Shown piece by piece: positions 1 through 13,412 of a stretch of DNA of 64,000 nt (its first letter is position 1; every line of letters begins with the position of its first letter). The notes beneath the pieces were generated by a model that worked only from the letters and a program-made list of their open reading frames with translations, did no database searches and was not told where the DNA came from. The position numbers and the translations under genes are program-made. Source of the stretch: Zychaea mexicana (taxonomy: Eukaryota; Mucoromycota; Mucoromycetes; Mucorales; Lichtheimiaceae); the NCBI RefSeq assembly GCF_025766255.1, contig NW_026516708.1:248001-312000 (forward strand). The letters are read 5' to 3'.

Positions 1-3000
1 TTGGCTTGCTGGCGACCTCCTGCGGGCCGTCGTTGGGTTTGGTATAAACAGGCTTACTTTGCATTGGATCTGCCTGCGCACTCGCCTGATCGATGTTTAC
101 AAGGTCATGTATAATACCCCGTCTTACTCTGCTATCGGTCAATGAGAATCTATTTCATATCAATGACGCATTTTCGTATCCATATATTAGACTCGGTTCC
201 CGTTCAACACAATGCTTACAAATCGATTGGGCCGCTATGGTCAACCAGTCCATGATTTGCTCCTCGGTAAGGTATAATTAACATTAAATATTACAACGAT
301 ACATACTGTATGTGGTTGGTCTGTTCAAAGTGTGTACAAGCTATTAAAACTTTCAAATGTTTCCAAAAAAAGCTAGGATGATGATGCCATCTTTGGTATT
401 GGTACGGTGCTACTATCGAGGGCAAGGTTATCAACAAATCGAGATAGGATGACTTAAACCAGGTCAAGTGCTGGAGGAACACTGCAGTGATGTGCTTGTC
501 AAGAAAGACGACACTATATATGCCAATTCAGAACTCGGACCGTTCTTTTGTTTAGACCATACATAGTGCGACTGTCATCCTTTACTGTATATTAAAATAC
601 TAGCTATCTCGCATGTAATTTAAATTGAAAGCATTACTACTCTATCTACCATCGTCATTATAATATTGACATCTTTATTATATTTTGGAAAACTTGAATA
701 TGATTGGCATGATCTTTTACTTGTCTGCAAATACGACCATCATTTCTTGAGCCTCAGTACATATGTGAAGATGTTACCGAGTCTCGCGGATCAACATCCT
801 TGTTGAATCACGCATCTATGGCATAGCGAATGCCTGAAATAACCGTTTGTTCATCCTGAAAGACAAAATCACCAGGTATCCTCAGATCCGTTAGTTGTCA
901 GGCATGGCACCATACGATGACATACGAGTACCGTCCTTTATTCTTCTTTTTTTTGCACCATCGACTATGATACTTGGAAATTTTTTGATAGCGGTACTCA
1001 TTACATGATATTTGACATAATAGTGCTACTGATACTATTTTAGTGGTTATGTACATGAGTATTAAAGAGAGAAAATAACAGCTTACCACCGTTAAAGTGC
1101 TAGATTTTATGGTAGCTGATATATGTATTTCTACCGCTAAAAACATTAAATTATATAATGTGCATACGCTTTTATATGGTACTGCTGTAGTTTAAAACTC
1201 ATGTAATTTATTAGAAGAATAATGACGGTGCGCTTTTTATTACATCCTTGTTGCTTCCTTGCGGTGCTTATAAATGAAAGAGTAAATACAATACTGTATG
1301 GGGAGGAGCGAAGTAAGTTTGGACGACTGAGTGCACTATGTGTGATGGTTGACAGTAGAGCCTCTTCTGGTCAATACAGACAGTATTGCTCTACAATAAA
1401 TCTAGAACAATTGAACAAGTCCTACGGACACTTTATTCCAAGCTCTGCGCAGTCGCTCTCAAATTAAATGCCATCCTTCACCACAGCCACATGAGCAGGT
1501 GCCTACGTTGTTCAGGGTGCTTTAGGTGCCCGTCTTGTTGATGAGGATTGACGGGCTACCGTGGACAGATACCCCGCCAACCTTCTTGGTAGGCATGATA
1601 TACATACAGGTGGTAGGGGAACTTGCTTATTTTTGGGTTTGCTGCTTAAGCACTAACACACAGTACAGCGTTCTGTATATGTTGTATCACTCCCACTGCA
1701 TACGGTCTTTTTATGCGTCTCATGAATCAGCACAATTTGGGCAGCAGCTCCGTATAATCATTCCATACACTGAAGCTAGACCTGTTACGGCCTCCCATAG
1801 CAACAACCAACAGCTCATGTAGGCAGTGAGAAGACCGCCAACCTGCTGCCGTGCACATGTACAAACTCGTTTTGTGTTTCCCGAGATAATTTTCTTGCCT
1901 CTCCTTCCGTTTTTTGACCTGCACCCGCTCCCCTTCAGCATAAGCGAAGTAACCTGAGCAAAGTCGGTCCGTTCTTTTCCGTCTGCGCTTCATCCATATG
2001 TGGTTGCGATAGCATTCTGTATTCCGTCTGAACTGCGTTATGCAACCACTAATCGCTTCAGGCACGCGCCTTTGCCTACTCGTGGCGTCCCGTTGTCGTG
2101 AGACGGTTTAATATACTATTCTGCATCCTGTTGCTCTTGTAGACTCTTGGTGAGCGAGCAGAATTAAAATATTGAGCTAAAATGCTGTCTAGAATAATAA
2201 AAGTTATCACCGAATGCTCTAATGGACATGTTACCTGGCGAGCGTCTTTTTCGCGTAAACAACTGGTACAAGATACAGGCGTAGGAAAACATGTCCCGAT
2301 ATCAAGTCGGACAACGTAGTAAGCTGTATTATTTCAAATTCCTTGTGAGCAGCACTATCAGGTTAGGCTACTTGTTGCTATACCCACATTGAGGCTCAAC
2401 ATATGCTATGTCATTTGTTGTTATTGTATCCCTTCAATCGGATTATCTTATTTACTTTCTTTCACGTGCGACTACATGAGAGTTTTGTGGTTAGTCGATT
2501 ATATGACTTCCTATATGTATCTAACAAGGCCCATTATCGGCGAACGCGTACATTCATGATAGTACTGTCTGCAAACATGTCAAGATCCTGTTTTTATGCT
2601 GTTATCAGCAGATGACCTGTTAAGAGCCATTTCAACTAACTCGATTGTTGACGATGGTCAAACTCCCACAGCTGAGCAATTTCTTCTCACAATTCCTAAT
2701 ACTATTACTAGCTTTCCATCGTCTCTGTTATGGCGTGTCACGATATTTCGGCAAATATGGTATATTTATGTTTTAAACTAATAATGTATTGTATATAATT
2801 TTGTTTCTTTTTGGCAACCTCTATACGATCACAAGACATACAGTATGTCGCCTTTCTTGTGTATGCGCCTTGTGCGAGGAAATTATAAACTAAATTCATA
2901 TATTATACATAATGTGTACAGCATTACGTAACGAAACGGAGCCTTCTTTCGTGAATGGATGTAATGTTTTTTGACATATAATGTGGTAAAGCACATAAGT

Positions 3001-5590
3001 GAAATACACACGAGTACATAATGTTGTATGAAATCAGATATGTAAAAGGGTGGCGCGAATTCCCTCAAAAATATATTCGGTGCGCTGGCAGCAACTGCCG
3101 CACAGATACGATAGCATTATAAAATCCTACACGATTGTACATTTATTTCAATGAAATGAATGACAGTAGTATTACTTATCAATGCTCCATAGCGCACAAA
3201 ATCTTAACTACAGACTACTATTGTGGATGACTACTGCTGTCGCTCTTTGCATTACCATACACCGCCCGAGAACTCCATAAGCGAAATTGGTACCTTGCTC
3301 TTTATGAGGCACACCTCATCCACCTTCACCTCCTCTGTAAACAGAGTTTGTTCCTTCAATCATCTGCGTTGTAGCTTCAGTTCGCCGCTGAAATTTCTGT
3401 AAGCTCACCACTTTATACTAACATATTCCAAGTAGTACATAAACAGATTATTCACCAGAGGCGAGAAGAAAAAAAACGGTGGTTCACTCACTTGCTTTCT
3501 TGCTCAGTTATTAAAGAGGAATCGAAACCATTCGCAACCTAAGTACATCGGATCAAATTACTGGCTTTATTTGCTCCTACTACTCCTCGTCCAATCCATC
3601 ATAATCCTGCTCTTACGTTTAGTGCGTCAAACACAGGACATGTCGTCTTATCATCTTCGTGTGCTTGAAGATCGAAATCTTTATTGCTGACGCACTTCCT
3701 TGATGATGCAGCCACGGAACTTTCTCGCTGATGGTGCGCTGCATTCTTTAATCGCGACCAACAATTTCTCACAAAGACATGTTTTTTTATCTGCCCGGTA
3801 AAAAGGTCTAAAGAATGCCTGCAGTAGTCGTCTAGAAGCTGGTTGTTCGATTAATCGATTATATTTATTCGAACAAGTAAAATGATCAGCATATATCAAA
3901 TCAAATAAACAATTTTACCTTGCGTAGTGCCAAGCGAATTTTCAAATGCCAGAGTCTTAGCCTTGTCACTGTCAGCAATTGGTGCCGCTCGCGAGGATGG
4001 CGAGATGAATATTTTATCGACCAAGGATCGACAACGCACCTGTGTCGCCGTAGCTGTAAATAACCTGCTTTACACCTTTCTCCTCTTCAGTGCCTGGGCA
4101 ACGTCCTGACGTAATCAACGAAAATGGTACCATTTATCTTGTATGGGATTTATGAGGATTCGGTATCCTTGACAGAAAACTCGCAACATGTTACGGAAAT
4201 TCGTGAAGGGCTTTGTGTTTTTGTACTGGGAAATAGTTTCCGCTACACTCCAGAGTACAGCATTGACCTCAGCAAGGGAGATGTCAGGCGCGCATTGTGT
4301 GCAGGTCAATGCTACAGGGAAATCTGCCGAGCACTCTGTTTCGTCTCGTTCATAATATTGAAATAATTTAAAACTATCTTATGTAACTCGCCGTGAGAAA
4401 GGAATCCCAGTCCTTCCATGTACATCCACATGCTCACAACGCACGCACATAGAGAGAGAGAGAGAGAGACCATCACAAAGTAAATAAACAGACCTCTGCA
4501 AAGCCTGCCACTGAGAGAAATAAAAGAACCATGAGAAGCTGCGCACACTACATACACACTATTGACACGTCACGACAAACATCTTTTCATTTTCCCAGAC
4601 ACGCAACCACAGACACGAGATCCTTTCCAGCTACACTAACCGTTGCTGCTTCGTTGCGTTGGAGAGGGGAGTAGCACTGAAGGCACGACCAAAAAATGCT
4701 GGAAAGAAGAAGAGTTGCCATCCTGTACAGGTCATGGTCAAGGCTCTTACCTGACACGCTGTTGAGCACACTATACACGTTTGACACGTTATCCCCAGAA
4801 CTCTCCGCCATCATTCACGCATTTCTTCCTATCCATGTCAAGTTTCCAACTGTTTACACCTACAACTTGCTACATACTTTGTTTGGAGGAGAGAGATGAC
4901 TGTCAAATGAAAGGGAAAGGGAGCTCAAATGAACAATCAGCACATTCTTCAGACACATTACACACAGTTTCATTTGACCAGTCCTATCGCTCACTCTCAA
5001 AGTTCTTCCAGCACTACTTGCATTCAAGTCCTCAAAATGCATTGACAATGTTTGAAATCACAGACAAAACAGTTATGTCAAAACAAAGGATATTAGTCAA
5101 AGTGTGCAGCATACACACGTAGAGTTCCTTTCATGCATGCACGCACGTTTTCACTCTTACAAATCCGATAATATCTTTTTGACAGCGCTCCCATAGATCG
5201 TTTTTGGTGTGTGCAGAAAGGAAAGAAAAGATAGGAGGTATTAACCGCTCTTCAAATAGGTGAGAACGCGACACACATCACTAAATAATCCTGGACCATT
5301 CTGTCCAGTCAGGGCTGACATTTTCATTCACCCCGTACCTTCTCCTACTGCACACAACAATGTTATGCTTACATGGAAGAATATGAGCAGTATAAATAGA
5401 TATTCTCTTGAAAGTAAAATGCATGGAATTTTCTATGTGGTCTCACAAAGAATTAGTATGACAGCCTGATGCATGATCATTCTGATTATGCCAGCCAACC
5501 ACCAGCCACAATCTGATGCTGAACAGCCGACTGACACACACACGGCTCCGCTGGTGCTGCTGTTCCTGGAACCTTCTTTGAGCACACTCA
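1..5590. other. Gene-poor region, no supportable gene
   Basis: I see only short, stop-rich frames here, none with recognisable motifs apart from a weak hydrolase-like piece near 3.9 kb (listed separately). A (GA)n run lies at about 4449-4468. The region could be decayed DNA or hold small lineage-specific exons that cannot be told apart by eye. Confidence 0.5.
3927..4108 (+). pseudogene. Possible beta-lactamase/esterase-family remnant
   Basis: An open stretch reads PSEFSNARVLALSLSAI, then GEMNILS. This resembles the block 'NARxLAxxxAxL..GE..LLS' found in the C-terminal half of class C beta-lactamase-related serine hydrolases, which are common in fungi. No SxxK or YxN catalytic block was found nearby, so if real it is an isolated exon or a relic. 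The match rests on about 30 residues and could be chance. Confidence 0.25.
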
Positions 5591-5602
5591 TACTTGTATA
5601 GC

Positions 5603-6512
5603 ATGGCATTACCCCGATCACACCAAGCAGCATACACACCATCGGAAATTGAGTTTCTTGCCGGGGAGGAAGAAATTCTAATAATTCCAACGCATTCAAT
5701 GCCAAAGTTACAGTTCATTAGTGTAAATATTCGCCGCTTGACAATAAGGACATCAGCAGTGCGCGATTGTAAAAAAGAAAATTTAACAATTGACTCTTAT
5801 AGGGCGTATTTGGGCCATTTCGCCCACCACTGAAAGCTAAAGTGCCACTTTGGCTTGCACTCATGTTGAAAAAGCATCACATGTGCAGTATATTGGCTCC
5901 AGAATGGCTTAGTGTTGGTAAGTCCTCTTGAAAATATATTTTAAACGCGAACAAACGCGCTGTACACGACGCGGTTACACCTAATATAATTGCTTGCTAT
6001 AGATAACTTGAAAAAGCTGCTTGATGACGAAGAAACGGTCGCCGAGTTTAGTCCTTTACCATTTCATTATATGGAAATATCAATGATGCTTCTTGAAAGG
6101 TATATCTTATAGTAAGATGACTGGATTACCCATATATGTATTCGTTTACCAACTTCGTGCATTCATGCTAATTTATATGTAGTGCACCCGAAGATGTTCC
6201 GAATAGCGAACAGATACGAAGATATCTTAAAGACTTACGCGAAACTAGGCAGTCGAAAGCACGAGCAGGTCTTGCTGTACTCGATGATAGATACTTGGGG
6301 GTAAGTTTGGACCATAAGCAAATACACCAGTACGAGGAATCATGCAAAGGCAGAATGATGAACAAAGATATTAATGGGCTCGGTTTTTATAGATGAACAA
6401 CCTTTCTTTAATGGAAATCAATGAAATTCGACCATTTTTCTCGCGAGCATTCTTGGAGATGCGGAAACTGAACCATGAAGATTCACGTTCTTCGCAGCCT
6501 CCCCCATACTAA
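5603..6512 (+). CDS. PSF2: GINS complex subunit Psf2
   Basis: Psf2 is one of four subunits of GINS, which joins Cdc45 and Mcm2-7 in the replicative helicase in the nucleus. Five exons give a continuous 189-aa protein: 5603-5722, 5803-5917, 6003-6099, 6183-6300 and 6393-6512, all with GT-AG introns of 80-92 nt. The length fits the family (about 185-200 aa). Family landmarks in order are EIEFLAGEEEILIIP near the N-terminus, GVFGPFRPPLKAKVPLWLAL, LAPEWLSVDNLKKLLDDEE, FSPLPFHYMEISMMLLE, the arginine-rich helix and the terminal block NLSLMEINEIRPFFSRAF. The first ATG at 5603 is used because the N-terminal sheet follows directly. A TTG-started frame begins slightly upstream but adds nothing. The gene is tail-to-tail with the TTC7-like gene, 91 bp apart. 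Confidence 0.93.
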
Positions 6513-6563
6513 TACCCTCCATTTCCTTCCTCTTTTTTAAACCATTGCTACCAATCGTGTGTA

Positions 6564-6569
6564 AATAAA
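6564..6569 (+). promoter_or_regulatory. Polyadenylation signal of PSF2
   Basis: An AATAAA hexamer lies about 50 nt after the PSF2 stop codon, before the convergent neighbour ends. Confidence 0.5.
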
Positions 6570-6603
6570 GACATCTTGTATCTTGTATTTTCTTTCGAAA
6601 TCC

Positions 6604-9600
6604 TCAAACATAGCATGGCAAAACGGAAAATGGCTGTATGGGGCGAGTGCTTTCAAGCTCCAGTGCATACATCATACACTCCTTGCCTCGATCCGCGCGT
6701 GATGTTCTTTGATAGATACGACCAAGATAGAACCTAATTGAACAATTATTTGTATGAGATATTGAAAAGAAATCACTTAGCCTCTTCCGATATCTTAAAC
6801 TAATGAAAGTGAGTTATACCATGCTTCAGCGCAATCCCAGCCGGATCCCTTGGTCACAGAGTCTAAAATGCCTTCTGCTACATCGAGATCCCCACTCTCG
6901 ATATGTACACGCGCTGTCCATACATGGGAATCGACATCGTTTCCATCTGTCACTATACTCTTCTCGAAGGCGTCAATGGCTTGTTCCATATCGCCATTCG
7001 CCAACATGTATTGACCATACATGCACCATACGCGTGGGTTTGACGTCCAATCTGCGTTCTCGGCTTCTTCGATAGCTTTGAGCGCTTCTTCCATTTTGCC
7101 CAGTTTGAGAAAAGATGAGGCGGAAAGGAGCCAGAGATCTGATAGGATTCGTGCCGCTTGTTGTTGCCGCAATCGTGCCAACAGAGGGATTCGGGGTGAT
7201 GTGAGTGTACGGATACTGCTTAATGAATTACTTCGCATGGAGGTATCTGTAGTAAAGGATCCGTTTTCTTGGGAACCTAACACCATATACACAGCATAAG
7301 TTTCCCCAGCGCTCCTTTTCATTTTGATGTTATCTTTTTCATCCTTCTTTCAATGTGTACCATCATTAGCAGCAGGGGAGATAGATGACTTGCTTTGATC
7401 ATTGGTTGTTAAATCACGCTTGGATCGACGAGTAGCGCTACGAGAACTGAATATATGTAGGCCATGGTGATGATGGTGGTGATGCTTTGATGATTGTGTA
7501 GTCGAAACAGTCTTGATACTGGCTGCGTCAGCGTTGTCGTCGTTCGGATTTGGGACAGTCAAAAATGGAGATGGTTTTGCTTCTGGTTTGCCGTTGAAAG
7601 TCGATGCAGATCGCGTCCTACTACTGGATGAGATGCTTGCTTTGAGTCGTCCGTTACTAGTACTGCGCATATCATCATGGGACCTAGAAGCAGATATATG
7701 CTTTTCATCCACTTGAGCACGTCCGGAAACACTGTTGCTACTGACGCTGAGTCCTCGACGCCGTCGCTCCGATAATTGTGTCTCGCTCATGTTGCCCAAT
7801 GATCCCGATATTACGATTCCGTTATTCTTATATAATCCAGTTCGCTGTTCTTGAAACACACTTTCTCCACTGCTTGTGCTCGGCTCAAGGGCAGAAACTT
7901 TTCCATACGCCGCAAAAAGCTCTTCTTGAGCCTCTAATGCTTTTTCTGGACCGTCAATTGCACCCATAAGGAGTGATCGAGTAATTTGCAAAGCTATCCG
8001 CTGCTCTGCCTGGTCTGATGTTTCTGCCTCTTCCGATTCTTGTAGGCCAATATCGCACGTTTTCAGGGCTCGAGGAAGATCGTCTTGTACTGAGCATGAA
8101 CAGGCCAACGTCAGCAGATGCCACGACAAAAGGTGCTCTGGATTGAGTTGTAAGGATTTCGCAATGGTCTGAACGGCTTGCTGGATACCGTGCATCTCGG
8201 CATGTTGCAGGGCAAGTTGATAGAATGTTTCCCATGCTTCGGGATCCAGATCGGCCGATTCGTACAAGGATTCCAGAGCCTTTTCATAATACGAGGAGCG
8301 GAGAGTTGCGTCTTGCGCTTTTCAACGGTCATTAGTATTGTCATCACTATCGTATTAATAGTATCAGTGCTATTGAACAAAATGGTACTCACTTTGTCGA
8401 GCTAAAAGGCTATACGCTGAACCAACCGCTCTATGAACCTGAGCAGCCAGACGTCTCCAACCACCCGGTTCTTCTGATTCTGGTACGTGCTCAAGTTTCT
8501 TTTTTGCCAACTCAGCAAGAATGAGAGCTTGCGCGCCATCGCAAAGATATATACATTGTGTTCGGATAGCTGTCAAAAATACTTCAAGAATCTTGTCCAA
8601 TGGTTCGTTTTCGGTTGTGTGGTTAGCAGTGATAGAGCTCTTTCCGTCATGCGACACGCTATCTCGTACGAGATTATCAATCAAGCCGTCTTCCACTGGC
8701 GGTGTAGGTATACATTTTCCGGATTTGTCCACGATCAGTGCCTCGCCTGTTTGACATGCCTCCTCCCATGCTTGTGAGCTCAGTCCTATTAAATAGATAT
8801 ACGTTTTTAAGGCATGCTTGGCCTCTTCAAAATCACCAAGTCGATTCAGCGTAAGGAACAAGTGACGCACGGTACCCGGCGAATTGAATGTTCGTTGCGT
8901 TGCACGATTAAGGACCTATCGAGAAGATAATTGTATAAAAAATGGCTCCCTTCCTTCTTGTCCGAAAACACTAATGCATCATATACATTATTTTAAACTC
9001 ACCTCTATAAATCCTCTCAACTGGCTTGGAGTCGCTCCGCAGAGATCCACATCCTTGGCAAGTTGCTCCACAAAGCTGAGAACTAACGAGTTTCCTTGGC
9101 CAATCTTGGGAAACTGGACCATTGAAAACAACATTTGTTCGTAAAGCGTGTGTGTGCGCATAATTTCCGTCGCGAATGCTTGCTGGTTTGTAGCTCTGCA
9201 CGTTTAAGAATAAAAATTGTTAATGTTTTTAACGTGAAATGTCCTTTTCCAAAAATCCTCTCTTTTTTGCTCAATAGCTACCCTTGGACATCAGTGGGCG
9301 GGGTATATTCGTCTTCGGAATAGAGATAGGAAATGTATTGAGCAGAGTATTTTGCTATCACCATTCTTTTATAGATTCTCCAAGAGAATGGTTGTGCCAT
9401 TGTTACTTTTTGATATGCTCGTACGAAATCAAGTGTCAGTTTGTGATCTGAACTAGAAAAAACTCGAAATATAAGCATTTCATTTCCCCAACCTTCAGAT
9501 CATCCTCCCAATAACTTACTCGTGTTGCATAGCAAGTAGTGTTGCCCTGTACAATGCTTCCTCGGCCCATTCAATAAATACACTGTCTTCTTTCACTTCA

Positions 9601-10443
9601 ATCGATTCATTCAAGAGGAATACGATGCCTTGATGGCTAAGCATAGCTGCGTCCATATTTCCAGTTTGCTCTTGGGAAATGGCTACAATAGGAAATAAAA
9701 TATTACCATTATTAGCATGTGCGTATTGGTAACAAACTTAAATCTATAGATATCTTGTCACTTGCCTTTCATAGCGCGTGCCTGAAGGAACAAAGTCAGG
9801 CCGTATCCAGCTGCAACGTCCCCCGGGTTGAAGGCCAATTCCTCCACTATTTCCAATGTCTTTTTGAATTCACCGGTTTCAAAATAACATCGTGCCAATA
9901 CCACTTTAGTGAACTAGTGGATGGAAAAAAAAGACATAGTAAGCATGATTATCACTATGGATAACACCCCAATCCCCCTCTCAACGATCCATCCGCGTTG
10001 CTGTATTTATACCTCCTTTTCGCGTTCGGGAACGCCATCATCTTGAGTTTGAAGAGCCGACTCTAGCTGTAGTAGTAACGGGCGGACCTGTTCGCTTTCC
10101 AACCGACACTTCCAAGTGATGGTGTCTGGATTGTCATGCTGATGAACAATGCCGTTTGGTTTGCCTCCTCCTTCTGATACGTTAGACAGTTGAGAAAGCG
10201 TTGCTTCCACGAGAGCAGTTTGCTCCAAAACTAGTATGAATATATATAAAATATATATATATTATATCGCTGGCTTGGTTCGGTTTCTTTTTTACTTTTA
10301 AGTGTAACGTTGAATTTTCTACCTGCGCCGGTACTGTTGTACTTTTTATATCTTCTAGCAAGTACAGGAATGGCTTCCCAATTGCCTTTGCATCGAGCAG
10401 TCTCCAGATCTTTGGCGAGCTGGGAAGCTTTTGCAGTGATCAT
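6604..10443 (-). CDS. TTC7: TTC7/Ypp1-like TPR protein, PI4-kinase scaffold
   Basis: TTC7 (Ypp1 in yeast) binds Efr3 and carries phosphatidylinositol 4-kinase III-alpha to the plasma membrane. About ten exons encode roughly 1,050 aa. The start ATG at 10443 opens with MITAKASQLAKDLETARCKG and then WEAIPVLARRYKK, close to the TTC7 N-terminus. The central exons are TPR-rich (DLDPEAWETFYQLALQHAE; LNPEHLLSWHLLTLAC). The last TPRs are LLSASSFLKLGKMEEALKAI and NPRVWCMYGQYMLANGDMEQ. An 86-nt intron (6734-6819) leads to a short last exon ending LELESTRPIQPFSVLPCYV, matching the conserved TTC7 tail 'ALELE.S.P..PFS..P'. A low-complexity insert with a seven-His run (about 7360-7700) sits between TPR blocks. 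The intron near 7340-7365 is not resolved, because the only in-phase sites give an intron of about 27 nt. Confidence 0.85.
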
Positions 10444-10729
10444 CTATTTTCGAGGCAAATAAAGACAAGGAACGGAAAAGAATAGAAGTAAAAAATAGAA
10501 CAAGAGTGAAAGAGGTTTGGGCGGAAAAGACAGTTATGACACGAAAAGAGAGGTGAGTGAGTGCATGGAAAGGAGTTCGAATAACAGGCATACACACGTG
10601 ACGTTATGCTTTGTTCGGCACAGGGATGCATCCCTCGAGCTTTTACAATTACTCCAAGCACATATTGTATTATACTTTCCACTTATCATACTATTATTAT
10701 CGTTCTTTATAACGGTGATATTTACAGGT

Positions 10730-12978
10730 TCACTCAATTTTAAAGTGCTTTAAATTTCCTTCTGCGTAGGCCTGTAAAGCAACTGATATTGGTGTACACC
10801 GTTTCAACCAGAGATTTTGCAGTGATTTAGCATTTGTTATCAGACCGCGAATCCCTCGTTCCGATATCTCCTCGAGATCCCATAATTCCAATTCCTTTAA
10901 CGACTTGCTACCAGCTAACTTCTCGAGAGTCATATCGGTCACATAATCGATATTACCCAACTTGATAGTCTGTAAGCTTGGTAATAAACCCAGTCTCTCG
11001 ATAAACGAATTGAATTCCTGGACGGATGCTGCCTGTATACACTCATCCAAGCTAATCTTTTGCAAGGTCTTCATGCTAGCCAGTGCTGTTAGATGGGCAT
11101 TCGTCAAGGATACTCTGTGGAGATGGAGCTCTTCTAGACGGTTTCTACGGCTAGATAATGTTGCTTGTCGGCCGAAAAACTCTGTAATCCCAATTGCTTG
11201 CATCTCGTCGTCAACGTCATCGGCGCCGATTTCCAAAAATCGTAGCCTTGGTAAGCCTTCCAGCGCAATGAATATAGCAGGTTCGATCTGTTTATTGTAA
11301 ACGTGCAGATCAAATTCTTCGATTGCAGGCGATTGCCGTATGATCGATGCAATGACGTTTTGCGCCCTTGATCCACCGGCACTCGTGTGGAATACTGTAA
11401 GCCGCGGTAATGAAAGTCTGGGGTAGCTAAAGTCATTCACCATACTATCAGTGTAATCGAAAGCGCAGTAAAGTTCCTTCAGAGTGTTGTTGCCACAGCG
11501 AAGAACGCGAACAATGTCCTCCGCAGATATGAAGTAATGTGGATTACAGAGGTGGAGTCTGGACAGTACTCCAGGAGTTGTCTTGTTGCTTCCATCGACG
11601 AGTTTCCATCGATCGAGCTGTGCCTGAAAGCCATCGTATTTGTTAAAGACAAAGCTTTCCAGTTTTGAACAATGCTGCATGACAATCGGAATAAGCTCTT
11701 GTTCCAGGTATCTGTCCAAATACAAGCTTCGTAGTTTCGGGCATCGTTTCAAGATAATTTCTGCTTCGCTAGCATCAAAATACTCAGATCCAGTATTGAT
11801 ATCAAGCTCAATCAGGTTACAGTTTTCCGGTAACAGGTCTTGCTTGTTTCGTAGCAGTTGCCACGATTCACTACTGTATTTAAGGCGGATGAGTTGTGGA
11901 CATGCGTGAATAAGTGCTGCAAGAGACGGTGGATTGGAATGTTCACTGAAATCCAGCGACAAATCTACCAATGCGTTGTCGAGTCGGCACAAAGCCATGG
12001 GGATCAAACTCGTATCAATGTCGGGGTGCATAGACAGACTCGAGTAAGCTTAAAAATATGATCAAAACAACAGTATGTTAAAAGCCTACGCGTACCACAA
12101 TCATATACATGAAAAAGGCCCTTACGTGACAATGAGAATGAACGAAGCCTTTTAAAGCCTCCTTTTAACATTTCTCGTATTATGGTGTTGTAAAGACGGT
12201 CCTTGTCCGGACATTCGACTGTTAATTCTTTGACATGGTTGTTGGTGAGAGCTAGCATAGTATAAACAGCAGAGGGCTCAACCCAGTTTTCAAAATCAAG
12301 AACAGCCAATTCGCTCCATACGTCTGGGCATTTGGTTATTTTTCTACGCCATCCTTTGGACACGCACAGACACATGCTACGCGTGTTGGTAGAGAGCCGC
12401 GTTATCACGTCAGAAATGATTTCCAATGGTAGTAACGAGACAAAATCGATACGTCGGTTATGTTGCTCTTTGGCCATTTCTCTGTGTTGCAAGAGCTCCC
12501 TGTATCCTTTGTCTTGCTTTCCGACGATATCAAGACATTTATTGTAGATCTCGACCGCACGTAAAGGTTTTCCTTGCATACGATAAAGCTCGCCTGCACA
12601 GAGGTACCCTTTGCTCAATGTAGGCGCATAGTCAATGATCTTGAGAGCGTCTTGTAAAGCCAGGTCAAACTTGCCAACCATACCATAGCTTGCTGCGCGC
12701 AAGGCCAGAACTTGTGTGTGAACTGTCTTGAACAATTCGTCGGTGGCGAGTGATGCGTTGTGAACCGTGTTAGAATAGTCCCCTTGCGAGAAAGCTAGCT
12801 CAGTGCTGTCAAGTAACTTTTGCCAGGTATAATCGTTATCGTTACTGGGGTTGTTGTCGTTATTGTTACTGTGATTGCTGGTTTTGTCATTGCCAATGTC
12901 ACCGTCGTCGTCGCTGTCATGTGCAATGGCACGACGTTTGACTTTGCGAGTTTGTTGGCGCGTGCTTCTTTTTGTCAT
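10730..12978 (-). CDS. TPR-F-box-LRR protein (Dia2/Pof3-like architecture)
   Basis: Probable substrate adaptor of an SCF (Skp1-Cul1-F-box) ubiquitin ligase. Two exons (12126-12978 and 10730-12048, intron 77 nt) encode 723 aa. In order: a basic then acidic/Asn-rich head (1-50), TPR-like helices (about 50-165), an F-box (about 177-220: FVSLLPLEIISDVITRL, then WRRKITKCPDVWSELAV), and a C-terminal array of leucine-rich repeats (about 290-720; e.g. SLPSLQTIKLGNIDYVTD, LKELELWDLEEISERGIRGL). The TPR-F-box-LRR order is that of yeast Dia2 and fission-yeast Pof3, but such proteins are multi-copy in Mucoromycota, so orthology is not claimed. I chose the ATG at 12978 (MTKRSTRQQTRK); an in-frame ATG at 13074 would add a Phe-rich stretch that looks non-coding. 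Confidence 0.85.
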
Positions 12979-13412
12979 GGCCACACGAACAAAGAAAAAA
13001 AGAAACTGGAAGAAGAATAGTCTGACTTTCTTTTTTCCGGTGCTGAGCTTATTCGATAATGCTTCGGCAGACACTGTGTAACTAGCATTTTGAAAATCTG
13101 GGATGTATGCTTAAGCACACTGACAACGTCTTTGACCATACAACCCAATTGCTTTTTTCAACACATCATTGTAATTAATGAATAAAGGCGATTCGGTCCT
13201 CAAACTCTTATATAAAGACACAAATCATATTTACATCTGAAAGGGGTGAACAGTTACGCGCTAAACTCCAGTGGTTTCACTTTGAAACACCAATAATGCC
13301 TGATCAAAAAAGCTTGGCCAACTGCTGCAACCCCACAATACTACGCTTTGTGTGATAATAGTGCCCTGAACATGGTTCGCGAATCGCGACAACGAAACAT
13401 TTTGATAATCTT

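Noticed and set aside
12979..13074. Upstream in-frame extension of the F-box protein
   Set aside because: The extra 32 residues are a Phe-rich run unlike a fungal N-terminus. The ATG at 12978 starts a sensible basic head.
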